Source: Bacteroidales bacterium (lineage in GTDB: Bacteria > Bacteroidota > Bacteroidia > Bacteroidales > UBA932). Taken from it: a DNA stretch of 64,000 nucleotides. The notes beneath the pieces were generated by a model. That model saw nothing but the letters and a program-made list of their open reading frames with translations. It was not told the origin of the DNA and did no database searches. The stretch lies in assembly GCA_017469425.1 (NCBI GenBank), contig JAFUGJ010000015.1:1-64000 (forward strand). The letters run 5' to 3'. Of the stretch, positions 27,929-37,859 are shown in pieces; within the stretch, counting starts at the first letter, position 1; every line of letters starts with the position of its first letter. The position numbers and the translations under genes are program-made.

Positions 27929-27936
27929 CAAATATA
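27929..27936 (-). promoter_or_regulatory. -7 box of susG and downstream enzymes
   Basis: TATATTTG on the minus strand, 27 nt before the susG ATG, just downstream of the terminator that closes the susCDEF part. It would give the enzyme genes their own transcript. Confidence 0.6.
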
Positions 27937-27937
27937 C

Positions 27938-27982
27938 TAAAAAAACAATTGCGCCCGACCGCGATATGCAGCCCTGGCGCAA
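27938..27982 (-). terminator. Terminator after the SusF-like gene
   Basis: On the minus strand TTGCGCC, a 20-nt loop, GGCGCAA, then TTGTTTTTTTAG. It follows the SusF-like stop by about 23 nt. Confidence 0.7.
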
Positions 27983-28005
27983 AAGTTTGATAATTAGCTA
28001 TGTAC

Positions 28006-30576
28006 CTATTCGATAGTAAGCTTGGGAGTGGCACTTGCCATGTCGAGGACGATGGTATGCTCACCTGCCGCTGCGATGCTGATGTTTGCACCGTTCAGGG
28101 AAGTGAGTTCGTTGATGTCGCCTCCCATCGAGTAGTCCCAGTTTCCGTTGAAACGCACCTTGAATCCCTGGTCGGCGGCTGTCGTGGTAATCTTGCCGGA
28201 ATAGGTCAGGGTGGTGGCGTCGAAGCTCATCTCCACATCGTCGGCCCAGTCGTTGAAGTCGCCGATAAGGCCGACCTTGGTGATTTCCATGGCAGTTGCG
28301 GTATTCGCAACGAGGTCAACCTTCCAGAAGTAGGTGCCTGCGGAAGCAAGGGTAAGGTTTTCGCCGTCGCCGAGAGTCCAGTTGAGGCCATCGGCTGAAG
28401 TATTACCAATCCAGCTGCCATTGTGCACAAACTTGAACTCGATTCCGGTGCCGTACATGGTGAGAGGGCCCTGGAATTTGCCGTCGCCGCTGCCAAGGAG
28501 GGCGGGATCATCGGTGGCACTCCAGCTATGTCCGGAATAATTGCCGGCAACCACGAGCTTCGTGGAATATGCAGGGCCGTCGAGTTCTGCGGTCTTGGTA
28601 AGCACTGCATGGTAAGGAGTGGTGGCAAGGAAGAGCTCGATGGTATAAACTCCGGGCTCGGTGTCGGTGATGTTGCCGCCGTCCTGCACGAGGTTATCGA
28701 CAGCGCCGCCGACATTGATTTCCCAGTCACGGTTCATACGGAACTTCCACTGTCCACCGGCAGGGATGGTTGCGCCTGTAAGCTTCCAGCTGTCGGAGCC
28801 GGCGTCGTAGCTCATAAGGTAATCCTCGCTGGTGCCCCAGTCGGTGAACGAACCGACAACTTCCACATCGGTAATCAGGGTGGCACCGGCCTTCATCTCG
28901 GACAGGTCGAGGGTGAGCTTGTAGTAACCCTTGTCGAGGCTGAGGTTGCCGCCGCCGGAGCTTACCAGGTTGTCCATGGAGCCTGCATATTCGGCGGACC
29001 AGTCGAGATTGGGGGTGAATTTGAATTCGCCGTCCATCGCGACAAAGCCCTCATAGTGGCCTTCGCCGTCGCCATTGAGCCTGGGAGCCGAAGCGGGATC
29101 CCAGCCCTGATGATTGCCGGTAACGCCCACGGATTCGGGATAGCTGGTGTTGATGAACTTCACGGCATAAGGATGCCTGCTCATGTCGAGGGTAACCTTG
29201 TAATTGCCTTCCGAGGATGCCTTGAGGTTGGCACCGCCGCCATTCACGCCGTAAGTGTCGTCGATGGAGTAATCCCAGTCATCGTTGAGGCGGAACTTGT
29301 ACTCGTCGGCCACGAAATTGGTGGTAACGGTGAATACATTGGTTTCCTTGTTCCATTCCATGGGAATCTCGGCATCCCATCCGCCTACCGCAGTACCGAT
29401 GATGCCAACGCTGCTGAGGCTCACCATCTGGATGGTGTTGAGCTTCTTGTTGAGCATGACCACATATACGCCTGAAGGAACCTTGATGTTGTCGCTGACG
29501 CCGATGGTACCGTTTGCGGACACATATACGCCGTCCTTTCCGCCGACTTCGACTTTCCCGCCGAAATCGTCCTTCCACTCGGGATAGGGAGAGAACTTGA
29601 ACTCGGCATCGTTTCCGTCCTCGGTGGTGAGGTCGATGATGCCCTCATAGTATCCCTTGACGGAAGAAGACTGGGCGAGGGTTGCCGAACTTGCGGGATC
29701 CCAGCCCTGGTGGCTTCCGGGAGTATAGAGAACTTCGGGGAAAGTAGCCAGATAAGTGGTGACCGTCATCTTTGCGGATGCGGCTTCCACACCTCCGGGA
29801 AGGCTTTCGCAGACGGCTTCAACGATGAAGGTGACATCCACATCGGCAGCTTCCTCTCCGCCTGCGGCTACAACGGCCTCGTTGAGGGCGTCAACCGTGG
29901 TGGAATAAGAAGTTCCGGCAATGCCTTCGGCCAGCAGGTACGCGCCTGCATCGACGGCCTTGCGGCCTACTGCGGAAAGAGCGGGAGCGGCTTCGGCAAC
30001 TTTCAGATACACATTGTAACTTACGGTCTCGCCATAGACGAGCCTTGCGGGTTCCCAGGTGATGAGTTCGATTTCCCCGAGAGGGTCGGAAGGATCGAGT
30101 TCCACCGCCTCGCTCGCAAGAGTCACCACGGGAGCCACGCCGTCGCCGTAGGCATAAATGTTCACCGCTATGGTGTTGGATTCATACACTTCGCCTCCGT
30201 CGGCCACGCGTACATACATGTTCACCGAGAAGGTGTCGTTCTCGGGAATGTCGCTGAAACTCCCGAGCAGCAGGGTGCGGAAAGCGTCCTTGCCGGTCTT
30301 GTACCAGGTATCCTTGGTATTTGCCAGGGAAACGGAAGTTCCGCCGCGCTCCATGTAGAAGTCGTAGCTGAGTCCTTCGGGCAGGTTGCGGTATGCGCTC
30401 CATGAGAACACCACTTCCTCCCCGGTCGTGCCGGTGGTGAGGAGAATGTCGCTGTGGGCATAAAGTTCGGGGGCTACCGGTTCTGTCGTGAAGGTATCCT
30501 CGGATTCGATTTTCTGGCAGGCTGCAACGCCGAGGGCGAGAGCCGCGACACTAAAGAAATAAAATATCTTTTTCAT
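28006..30576 (-). CDS. SusF-like surface glycan-binding lipoprotein with six tandem modules
   Basis: 856 residues. Lipobox LGVAAC. Two N-terminal SusE-type Ig-like domains (about 35-145 and 146-280) are followed by six modules starting near 281, 388, 480, 570, 672 and 766. Each begins with a V-x-G-x-x-x-G-W/D-W strand (SHQGWDP, VGGWDAE, NHQGWDP, SFTDWG, NYSGHSW, DFNDWAD) and contains an FKF/FRM/FRL strand with tryptophan. Known SusE has two and SusF three starch-binding modules. Likely holds alpha-glucan at the cell surface; binding by each module is inferred. Confidence 0.85.
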   Translation of the reverse strand: MKKIFYFFSVAALALGVAACQKIESEDTFTTEPVAPELYAHSDILLTTGTTGEEVVFSWSAYRNLPEGLSYDFYMERGGTSVSLANTKDTWYKTGKDAFRTLLLGSFSDIPENDTFSVNMYVRVADGGEVYESNTIAVNIYAYGDGVAPVVTLASEAVELDPSDPLGEIELITWEPARLVYGETVSYNVYLKVAEAAPALSAVGRKAVDAGAYLLAEGIAGTSYSTTVDALNEAVVAAGGEEAADVDVTFIVEAVCESLPGGVEAASAKMTVTTYLATFPEVLYTPGSHQGWDPASSATLAQSSSVKGYYEGIIDLTTEDGNDAEFKFSPYPEWKDDFGGKVEVGGKDGVYVSANGTIGVSDNIKVPSGVYVVMLNKKLNTIQMVSLSSVGIIGTAVGGWDAEIPMEWNKETNVFTVTTNFVADEYKFRLNDDWDYSIDDTYGVNGGGANLKASSEGNYKVTLDMSRHPYAVKFINTSYPESVGVTGNHQGWDPASAPRLNGDGEGHYEGFVAMDGEFKFTPNLDWSAEYAGSMDNLVSSGGGNLSLDKGYYKLTLDLSEMKAGATLITDVEVVGSFTDWGTSEDYLMSYDAGSDSWKLTGATIPAGGQWKFRMNRDWEINVGGAVDNLVQDGGNITDTEPGVYTIELFLATTPYHAVLTKTAELDGPAYSTKLVVAGNYSGHSWSATDDPALLGSGDGKFQGPLTMYGTGIEFKFVHNGSWIGNTSADGLNWTLGDGENLTLASAGTYFWKVDLVANTATAMEITKVGLIGDFNDWADDVEMSFDATTLTYSGKITTTAADQGFKVRFNGNWDYSMGGDINELTSLNGANISIAAAGEHTIVLDMASATPKLTIE

Positions 30577-30588
30577 ATCGATGCCGGA

Positions 30589-31692
30589 TTATTGTTTTTC
30601 CATAACGATGACAAAAGGAGTCCTGTTGCCATGGATTTTCATCAGATAGGTGCCGTCGCCGGGAACCTTCATGTTGTCGCCGCCTTCCACGAGTTCGAAA
30701 CCGCCTTCAACATCGTCGCTCGCCTTGGTGGCGGAGCCGAGCTTGCGGTCCCACGCGTGGTTGAAGCGGATGAGGAACTCGGTTTCGCCGCCGGAGAAGG
30801 TGACGGGCCCTGCGGTCCATACATTCTCCACGCAGTCGTAAACGAGGTCGACATCGTTGGCCCAGCCTGCACTCTCGTCGAATGCTCCGATGAGGCTGAG
30901 GGCGTCGATACCCTCGGCGCTGATGGTCTTGGAGCCGAGATTCACGGTAAGGTGATAAATGTTCTGGGCGTCGGAGCCGAACTGGAAGTTCTCGTCGCCG
31001 TTCTCGGGAACGGACCATGAAGGGGTAAGTCCGCTGTATCCCCAGTAATCACCGGCCCAGGCCCTCTGGGTTAGAATCTTGAAGCCCTGGTCCTCGCCGG
31101 GAACGATGGTGCCGCCTGCAAGGTAGTCGATAAGAATCTTGTAGACATTGGTGCCGCCGCCGGTCTCCCAGAATTCGGGAGCGTTGGCAACATCCCATCC
31201 ATTCTGGAACTGTCCGCAGATGAACAGGCTCCTGAGGCTGGCCTTGAAGGTCTGCACATTGAAAGCCACGGTGTTGGAAGACCTGAGGGGTTCCACTGCG
31301 GTGTCGGCGATTCCGGCCTCCACATAGGCGGTAATGTCGGCTGCGTCATTGGCCTTGACGCCAAGGGAGTTGACCAGCAGGCCGTTGATGTCGGCCTTGG
31401 TCATGGTAAGCGAATTGCTGAAGGAATTTCCTGCCAGGGCAGTCTTGTCGTCCTTTTGGAAGTAGAGGCTGTACTGAATCTGGGTGGGAGTTCCGAACGA
31501 AGCCTCGCTCCACACGAAGGTAACATCCTCGGTGCTGTTGGTGTTGTCGACTATGACATCGGCCACATCCACGAGCACGGGGGCGGTGTACGACGATGCG
31601 GGCGCAACCTGAACCTTGTCGATATCAATCTCGCAGGCGCAGAAGCAAAGCATCGCAGCAAACATTGCCAGATTTGCTATATACTTTTTCAT
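30589..31692 (-). CDS. SusE-like surface glycan-binding lipoprotein
   Basis: 367 residues. Lipobox CFCAC; an N-terminal SusE domain with VTFVWSEASFG, then two starch-binding-type modules (starting near FICGQFQNGWD and LIGAFDESAGW). Domain layout equals SusE of the sus system. Lies 12 bp after susD and 12 bp before the SusF-like gene. Non-catalytic capture of glycan is inferred. Confidence 0.85.
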   Translation of the reverse strand: MKKYIANLAMFAAMLCFCACEIDIDKVQVAPASSYTAPVLVDVADVIVDNTNSTEDVTFVWSEASFGTPTQIQYSLYFQKDDKTALAGNSFSNSLTMTKADINGLLVNSLGVKANDAADITAYVEAGIADTAVEPLRSSNTVAFNVQTFKASLRSLFICGQFQNGWDVANAPEFWETGGGTNVYKILIDYLAGGTIVPGEDQGFKILTQRAWAGDYWGYSGLTPSWSVPENGDENFQFGSDAQNIYHLTVNLGSKTISAEGIDALSLIGAFDESAGWANDVDLVYDCVENVWTAGPVTFSGGETEFLIRFNHAWDRKLGSATKASDDVEGGFELVEGGDNMKVPGDGTYLMKIHGNRTPFVIVMEKQ

Positions 31693-31704
31693 ATCTATTC
31701 AATA

Positions 31705-33357
31705 TTAATATCCGGGATTCTGGGTCAGATTGTCGTTTGCATTGAGATCCGACTCGATGATGGGGAAGATGTTGCGGCTCTCGGGAAGAGAAACGCGGCC
31801 ATCAAGCACACCACCCTTGTAAGGCCAGGGGAATGAAGCGGAAGTGAAGTAGCCGTAACGGACAAGGTCTGTGCGGCGGTGTCCTTCGAGCATGAGCTCG
31901 CGGGCACGCTCGTCGAGCAGCCAGTCGAGGGTGAGGGCATCGTCGGCGGGCATCGCAACGCCTGCACGGTCACGCAGGGCCTTGATGTAATTCTTGGCAT
32001 CGGTCGAAGAAACCACACCGCCGTTCAGACGGGCGTCGGCCTCGGCATAGATGAGATACATTTCGGCGAGACGGATCATGGGGAAGTCCATCGAAGAGAA
32101 GGACTGGTCGTTGAGGGTGCCGTCGGAATAGCGTCCGCTGAACTTCCAGCAGCGCCAGCCGGTTTCGGTCTTGGCATTGTCGAAGTCCTTTTCTCCCTGA
32201 TTGTAGAAGAAGGCACGCTTGTCAGATGCCGCACGGTCATAGCCGAGGCTTCCGGAAGGGTCGTCCCACTTCACATTGCTCAGGGCAAAACGCTCAACAT
32301 ACTCGTTGGGAACATGGTAGCCGTTCCACTCTTCGGGAACGATGGCTCCGCTGAGTCCGAGGACAGTAGCCACGGTGCTCCGCGAAGAATCGAAGAATGC
32401 CGAACCGAGGGTGGTGGTGCCGCCCCAGCTCTGTGCGTGATCCTTGTCATACTCGATTGCGAAGATGAATTCATCGGCGGCAGCACCGTTCTCGGTGTTG
32501 TCCTGCATGAACATCTCTTCATATACGGGGTGAAGCACATAGCCCATGCCTATTGTGGTCTGCGCCATGTCCTTTGCCTTCTGCCACTGTGCGGTGCCTG
32601 TGTAAACCTCGGCATTGAGGTAGAGGCGGGCAAGGAGGCCTGCCACCGAGCCCTTGGTAGGACGGGGATAAGCGACGGCTCCCTTTGCAGGCATGTCGCT
32701 GCTGTCGGAGAGGAGGTCCAGGAGTTCAGTCTCAAGCCAGTTGTAGAGATCGGCCCTGCTGATTTGTCCGGGCATGTCGCCGCCGATGTTCTCGGGCATG
32801 GGGAAAGGAGGATTTCCGAAAAGGTCGAGGAGGGTCCAGAAGAATATGGCCCTGTGGAAGCGTGCTTCGGCACGGTACTGATGCACGGTGTTCTTGATGG
32901 AGCCGTGTCCGCGTGCATCCAGCTTGCCGTCCTCGGTCTGGAGAAGGAATTCGTTTGCCAGGGCGATGCCTTTGAGGCAGCGGGTGTAGGCAATGTTGAT
33001 TCCGGTATTGGAAGTATTCCACTTGTTGTAGCAGAGGTCGGGAACATAGGAGTCGCCCGTCCATGTGCACTTGAAGGAGTCGGTAGTCATCTCCTGCAGG
33101 TTGATAAACTGGCGCAGGAGCTCACTCTGACCGGCATCGGGAGCAACGATATCGGCGCTGCCCGGATCGGTCTGGCTCACGAATGACCAATATGCGTTTA
33201 CATAGGCAAGACCCATGAGATAACTGTCCTCGTTCTCATAAGCGGTCTCGGAAGTATTATCGGTCTCATTGAGCGGAAGGGTGTCGAGGTCGCCGAGGCA
33301 TGCGTTGCATACAAGTGCGATGGCGGCTGCGGAGAGTATTCTGAATATATTTTTCAT
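31705..33357 (-). CDS. susD: SusD-family outer-membrane glycan-binding lipoprotein
   Basis: 550 residues. Lipobox CNAC, then a tetratricopeptide-rich SusD/RagB fold (YNKWNTSNTGINIAYTRC, AEARFHRAIFFW, FPMIRLAEMYLIYAEADAR). Forms the lid of the SusC transporter. Start taken at the ATG at 33357 (MKNIFRILS) rather than the TTG four codons upstream. Lies 12 bp after susC. The SusE/F and amylase neighbours point to alpha-glucan, but the ligand is not readable from the sequence. Confidence 0.92.
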   Translation of the reverse strand: MKNIFRILSAAAIALVCNACLGDLDTLPLNETDNTSETAYENEDSYLMGLAYVNAYWSFVSQTDPGSADIVAPDAGQSELLRQFINLQEMTTDSFKCTWTGDSYVPDLCYNKWNTSNTGINIAYTRCLKGIALANEFLLQTEDGKLDARGHGSIKNTVHQYRAEARFHRAIFFWTLLDLFGNPPFPMPENIGGDMPGQISRADLYNWLETELLDLLSDSSDMPAKGAVAYPRPTKGSVAGLLARLYLNAEVYTGTAQWQKAKDMAQTTIGMGYVLHPVYEEMFMQDNTENGAAADEFIFAIEYDKDHAQSWGGTTTLGSAFFDSSRSTVATVLGLSGAIVPEEWNGYHVPNEYVERFALSNVKWDDPSGSLGYDRAASDKRAFFYNQGEKDFDNAKTETGWRCWKFSGRYSDGTLNDQSFSSMDFPMIRLAEMYLIYAEADARLNGGVVSSTDAKNYIKALRDRAGVAMPADDALTLDWLLDERARELMLEGHRRTDLVRYGYFTSASFPWPYKGGVLDGRVSLPESRNIFPIIESDLNANDNLTQNPGY

Positions 33358-33369
33358 AATCCGTCTCAA

Positions 33370-36342
33370 TTAGAAGTTAAGGCTAACGCGAAGAGTGTAC
33401 AGTCTCGGACGGGGAACGATGTTGTTGTCCACGCCGTTGCTGATATTGTCTGTAGTGTAGAGTTCAGGGTCGAGTCCGCCGTATTTGGTGAAGATGCAGA
33501 CATTCTGCACGGACGCCGCCACGCGCAGCGACTCGATGCCTTTCAGCTTGAAGGTGTACCCGAGGTTGATGTCATCAATCTTGAAGAAGGATGCATCCTC
33601 TATCCACATGTCGGAATAGTTCTGGTAATCCGCCATGGGGAGGGTCCAGTTACGGATAAGGTAGTTGTTGCTGAGGTTGTTGATGTAACCCTTTGTGTAG
33701 TCGTCGCTGAACGAAGAGGAGTATCCCCTGCGCACGGAGTTGATCGCATAGTTGCCGATGGAGCCGTGGCCGTTGACGCTGAAATCCCAGTTCTTCCAGG
33801 TGAGCCTGGTGTTGAGGCCGAAGTACATCCAGGGAGTAGGGCTGTAGCCGGTGACATAGCGGTCGGCCTGGGTAATCTGGCCGTCGCCGTTGCGGTCCAC
33901 GAAAGCGTTCTCGATGGCCTTTCCGTCGGCATCATACAGCTGCTGGAACATGTAGAACACATTGGGAGCCTGGCCTATGCGGTGCAGGGCGGAATAACCG
34001 TCGGTACCGGAGAGGTTGGGTCCTGTCTCCACGCCCTTGTAGCCGGGAGTGTCGCGCAGCGTGAGCTTGGTGATTTCGGTGTTCTGGAAGGTGACATTGC
34101 CTCCTATGCTCCAGTGCCATTCGTCGGTCTCTACGGGAATCACATTGAGAGTGAGCTCGATACCCTTGTTGACGAGGGAGCCGATGTTCTGGGTGAGATA
34201 GTTGGTGAAGTTGCCGCCGAGGGGAACGCTTACGCTGTTGAGCAGGTCGGTGGTCTCGCGGTAGTATCCTTCCACGGTACCCGTGATGCGGTCGGAAGCG
34301 AATCCGAAGTCAAGACCCGCATTGTAGGTAGTAGTGGTTTCCCACTTGATGTTGGGGTTGTAGCCCTGGGGTGCAAGGGCATTCACATTCACACCGCCCA
34401 TGTTGTACCTCATGCGGGAGTCGGTGGCGCCGTAGTAACGGGCGAGATACTGGTAGTAGTCGTCGCCGATGTCCTGCTGGCCGGTCTTGCCCCAGCCGAG
34501 ACGGAACTTGAGTGCGGAAACCGCCCTGTTGTCAACGAGGAAATTCTCGTTCTTCATGTTCCATGCGAAGGCTGCCGAAGGGAAGAGGCCCCAGCGGTTG
34601 TCGGAAGAGAAACGCGAGGTGGCGTCGTCGCGGAGGGTGAAGGTGAACAGGTACTTGGATTTCCACGACCAGTTAAGCCTTCCGAAGAAGGAGATGAGGT
34701 AGTATTCCCTCGCTGAATCGGGATGGTCCTGGAAGACATTGGCGAAAGTGCCGTCGTTGTAGTAGTCGGTACCTTCCCAGCGGTAGTAGTTGTGCTGCCA
34801 GGAATAACCGGCCATCACATCGAGGTTGGAATGCTCGAAAGAGTGGTTGTAGTCGGCATAGAACTCGAGCAGGGTGTTGCGGTTGAAGTTCCGGCTCTTG
34901 GAAGCATAGTCACCGCCCTGGATGGCGGCCTTTCCTGCAAGATAGGAGCCGGGAAGCCTGTTGTAACTGTTGTGGTTGTCCGAGATGTCGTAACCGAGAT
35001 TGAGGTTGAAGCGCAGGTCTTCCAGTCCGTGAAGCTTGTAGTCGACCTGGGCGTTGCCAATTGAACGGCGGAGGTTGCCGAAGTTGCTCACTTCATTGAG
35101 CAGGGAGAGGGGGTTCACCGAAGAAAGGGTGTTGGCGTCGCCGTTGGCATTGAACCAGTTCCAGTAAGAGCCGTCTGCATTGCGCACGGGCTTCGTGGGG
35201 TCGAAGGCGATGGCGTTGCCCACTGCTCCGGAGTCGCCATAGTTGATGTCGGAAATGATGCCCTTGAGGTTGACATTAAGGGAAAGGTGATCGTCGAAGA
35301 ACTTGGGCGCAAGGTTGATGTCCATGTTGCCCCTGGTGGCATCTCCCGCCTTGAGTGTTCCCCGGTCATAATTGTATCCGAAACTGAAGCGGTAAGGAAG
35401 ATTCTGTCCGCCGTTGATGCTGACATTGTGGTCGGTGGAAACGCCCAGACGGTATATCTCCTTCTGCCAGTCGGTGTTTTCCGTTCCGAGAAGGGCCGTC
35501 TTGTCGGGATAGGTGGCGGCGATGTAGGAGCGGAACTCGTCGCCGCTCATGGCATCCATGGTGCGGTAGTTCTGCTTCACGGAGAAGCTGCCATTGTAGC
35601 TGACCTTGGGTTCAGCGGTCTTGGAGCCTTTCTTGGTGGTGATGATGACCACGCCGTTGGATGCACGGGAACCGTAGATTGCGGTTGCGGAAGCATCCTT
35701 CAACACGGAAAAGCTCTCGATGTCGTTGGGGTTCACCGAAGCGAGAGGGTCGCCCATGAAGGCGCCGCCTTCCTTGGTAATCGGCACGCCGTCAATCACG
35801 ATGAGGGGGTCGTTGTTCGCGGTAAGCGAAGAACCGCCCCTGATACGGAAGGTCGATTTCGCGCCGGGTTCGCCGGAAGCGGGAATGATGTTCAGGCCGG
35901 ACACCTTGCCCACAAGGGCCTGCGCCGGGCTCGTGATGGCTCCGCGGTTGATGTCGTCAGCCTTGATGGATGCGATGGAGCCTGTCATGTCGGTCTTCTT
36001 TACCGTACCGTAACCGATGACAACTACATCATCGAGGAACTCGCTGTCCTCCGCGAGTGTCAGCGCGGCGGGAACTTCAGAAGCCTTGAAAGAAACTGTC
36101 GAATAGCCTATGCAACTGATTTCCACAACTGCGTCGGCCGAAGACACCTTGAGGGTATAATTGCCGTCGAAGTCGGTCACCGTGCCGTTCGTAGTGCCTT
36201 TTTCCACTATGGAGGCACCAATCACGGGTCCGATTGCGTCAACGACATTACCCTTAACCTCATATCCGCCCTGGGCGGACACATTTGCCCCCATCAGCGC
36301 CGAAGCGATGACGGTGGAGAGGAGAATAAGGATTCTTTTCAT
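33370..36342 (-). CDS. susC: SusC-family TonB-dependent glycan importer
   Basis: 990 residues. Signal peptide, carboxypeptidase-regulatory-like domain (YEVKGNVVDAIGPVIGASI), TonB-box region near DDVVVIGYGTVKK, a plug domain with PLIVIDGVPI, and a 22-strand barrel ending LRVSLNF. Imports oligosaccharides released at the surface, using TonB energy. Starts 39 bp after the MFS transporter gene, so all may share the promoter region at 37711-37859. Confidence 0.95.
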   Translation of the reverse strand: MKRILILLSTVIASALMGANVSAQGGYEVKGNVVDAIGPVIGASIVEKGTTNGTVTDFDGNYTLKVSSADAVVEISCIGYSTVSFKASEVPAALTLAEDSEFLDDVVVIGYGTVKKTDMTGSIASIKADDINRGAITSPAQALVGKVSGLNIIPASGEPGAKSTFRIRGGSSLTANNDPLIVIDGVPITKEGGAFMGDPLASVNPNDIESFSVLKDASATAIYGSRASNGVVIITTKKGSKTAEPKVSYNGSFSVKQNYRTMDAMSGDEFRSYIAATYPDKTALLGTENTDWQKEIYRLGVSTDHNVSINGGQNLPYRFSFGYNYDRGTLKAGDATRGNMDINLAPKFFDDHLSLNVNLKGIISDINYGDSGAVGNAIAFDPTKPVRNADGSYWNWFNANGDANTLSSVNPLSLLNEVSNFGNLRRSIGNAQVDYKLHGLEDLRFNLNLGYDISDNHNSYNRLPGSYLAGKAAIQGGDYASKSRNFNRNTLLEFYADYNHSFEHSNLDVMAGYSWQHNYYRWEGTDYYNDGTFANVFQDHPDSAREYYLISFFGRLNWSWKSKYLFTFTLRDDATSRFSSDNRWGLFPSAAFAWNMKNENFLVDNRAVSALKFRLGWGKTGQQDIGDDYYQYLARYYGATDSRMRYNMGGVNVNALAPQGYNPNIKWETTTTYNAGLDFGFASDRITGTVEGYYRETTDLLNSVSVPLGGNFTNYLTQNIGSLVNKGIELTLNVIPVETDEWHWSIGGNVTFQNTEITKLTLRDTPGYKGVETGPNLSGTDGYSALHRIGQAPNVFYMFQQLYDADGKAIENAFVDRNGDGQITQADRYVTGYSPTPWMYFGLNTRLTWKNWDFSVNGHGSIGNYAINSVRRGYSSSFSDDYTKGYINNLSNNYLIRNWTLPMADYQNYSDMWIEDASFFKIDDINLGYTFKLKGIESLRVAASVQNVCIFTKYGGLDPELYTTDNISNGVDNNIVPRPRLYTLRVSLNF

Positions 36343-36381
36343 TAAACTTGTTATTAGTTAAACAATATTGATTTTATTGGA

Positions 36382-37710
36382 TTATTGCTTTTTTCCTATG
36401 AACCTCACGCACAGGGCCCCTGCCGCCAGCAGGCATCCTGCCAGCACCAGCATGGCCGGCTGGGAATTCCCCACGAGCCGCATGACCAGTCCGCCGGTCG
36501 CGGCTGCCACTATCTGCGGCAGGCAGATGGTGCAGTTGAACAGCCCCAGGTAGCTACCCATGTAGGGATTGCCTTCGAGAGCGTTGGTGAGGAGGGTGAA
36601 AGGAAGCGCCAGCATCGCGGCCCATGCCGCTCCGATGAGCAGGTAGCTGCCGCAGATGAGGAACTTGTCGTGGATGAAGAAGATGGATGCAAAGCCCGCC
36701 GCACCGAGCAGGAGGCTCAGCACATAGGCGCTTTTCACATTGCGGAAGCGGGGCAGCACTGAAGCCCAGATGATGGACCCCACTGCCTGCACGGCAAAAA
36801 CGACTCCTACCCAGTTGCCCGCATCCTGATATGCCTTGGAAGCGGTATCGGCGGCCTTGTTCCAGCAGTTGTAGGCGATTGCGCCGTTCGAATATGTCCA
36901 CATATAGAGAAATGCCGCCCAGCAGAAGAACTGCACCAGGCCGACTGTCCAGAAGGTGCGGGGAGCCTTGAACAGGAGCGCGACAAGGCCGTCGCCCTTT
37001 CCTTCCGGCTCATCCTTGATGCCATGGAACTCTTTGTATTCTGCAGGAGGCATCTCTTTCACCTTCACGAAAGTATAGAGTACGCAGACTATCAGGATGG
37101 CTGCTCCCACATAGAAAGAAGTGATTACGCTCGGGGGAACCTGCCCCTCGGGAGCCTCGTTCGCGATTCCTATCCAGGTGAAGAATATGGGGAAGAGGTA
37201 TCCGAACAGGCTTCCGGCATTGCAGAGGAAACTCTGGATCGAGTAAGCCTGCGTCTTCTGCTGCTCGCTCACCATGTCGCCCACCATCATCTTGAAGGGC
37301 TGCATGGCCACATTGATGCTGGTGTCGAGGAAAATGAGGCTGAAAAGCCCGAACCACATGGCGGCATTGAGCCCGAGGAAAATCCACGCCGTGGAAAGAT
37401 TCAGGCTGCCCGCGTTGGGGAGCAGCAACATCACGAGCACGGCCACGATGGCACCTACCAGAAGATAGGGCTTGCGGCGGCCCAGCCTGCACCATGTGCG
37501 GTCGGAATACTTTCCGATGAGGGGCTGCACTATCATTCCCATGAGAGGGGGCAGTATCCAGAAAAAGCTGAGCTGGTGGGGGTCGGCCCCGAGGGTGGCG
37601 AAGATACGGCTTATGTTGGCGCTTTGCAGGGCATAGGCAATCTGCACCCCGAAGAATCCGAAGCTGAGGTTGACCATCTGCGCAAAGCTGAGCGTGCGTT
37701 TATTTTCCAT
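36382..37710 (-). CDS. MFS/GPH-type disaccharide or oligosaccharide:cation symporter
   Basis: 442 residues with 12 predicted helices. SDRTWCRLGRRKPYLL between helices 2 and 3 and the N-terminal FGFFGVQIAYALQSANISR are typical of the SLC45-like/maltose-sucrose symporters of Bacteroidetes. It would move the disaccharides made in the periplasm across the inner membrane. The longer open frame upstream crosses the regulatory region; the start at 37710 (MENKRTLS) was chosen. First gene of the PUL transcript. Substrate (maltose or galactooligosaccharide) unproven. Confidence 0.83.
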   Translation of the reverse strand: MENKRTLSFAQMVNLSFGFFGVQIAYALQSANISRIFATLGADPHQLSFFWILPPLMGMIVQPLIGKYSDRTWCRLGRRKPYLLVGAIVAVLVMLLLPNAGSLNLSTAWIFLGLNAAMWFGLFSLIFLDTSINVAMQPFKMMVGDMVSEQQKTQAYSIQSFLCNAGSLFGYLFPIFFTWIGIANEAPEGQVPPSVITSFYVGAAILIVCVLYTFVKVKEMPPAEYKEFHGIKDEPEGKGDGLVALLFKAPRTFWTVGLVQFFCWAAFLYMWTYSNGAIAYNCWNKAADTASKAYQDAGNWVGVVFAVQAVGSIIWASVLPRFRNVKSAYVLSLLLGAAGFASIFFIHDKFLICGSYLLIGAAWAAMLALPFTLLTNALEGNPYMGSYLGLFNCTICLPQIVAAATGGLVMRLVGNSQPAMLVLAGCLLAAGALCVRFIGKKQ

Positions 37711-37741
37711 CGCGAAACGGCGTTTTAGTGTTAAAAACGCA

Positions 37742-37749
37742 CGAAAATA
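37742..37749 (-). promoter_or_regulatory. Candidate -7 box for the PUL transcript
   Basis: TATTTTCG on the minus strand, one mismatch from TAnnTTTG, 31 nt upstream of the transporter ATG. The LytTR-type sites at 37783-37833 would sit about 45-95 bp upstream of the start site, a normal activator position. Confidence 0.4.
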
Positions 37750-37782
37750 GCTTAAATACCTTTTAAAATAAAGGCAATTCCG

Positions 37783-37833
37783 ATGAACGGTGAAAGCAGA
37801 AGGACAAACTACAAAATAAAATGGATGAACGGA
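37783..37833 (-). promoter_or_regulatory. Candidate LytTR-regulator binding sites, 21-bp spaced direct repeats
   Basis: On the minus strand ACCGTTCAT (37783-37791) and TCCGTTCAT (37825-37833) both fit the LytTR consensus [TA][AC][CA]GTTN[AG][TG]. A weaker match, GTAGTTTGT, lies exactly midway (37804-37812). The gaps are 12 bp each, the spacing known for LytTR direct repeats. They sit between the PUL and the divergent LytS/LytTR genes. Confidence 0.55.
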
Positions 37834-37859
37834 ATCGATTTTTTTGTATCTTGCATGCA

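Noticed and set aside
36343-36381. A separate LytTR site directly upstream of susC
   Set aside because: The 39-bp gap contains GTTTAACTAATAAC-like sequence but no match to the LytTR consensus; susC is more simply read from the upstream transporter promoter.
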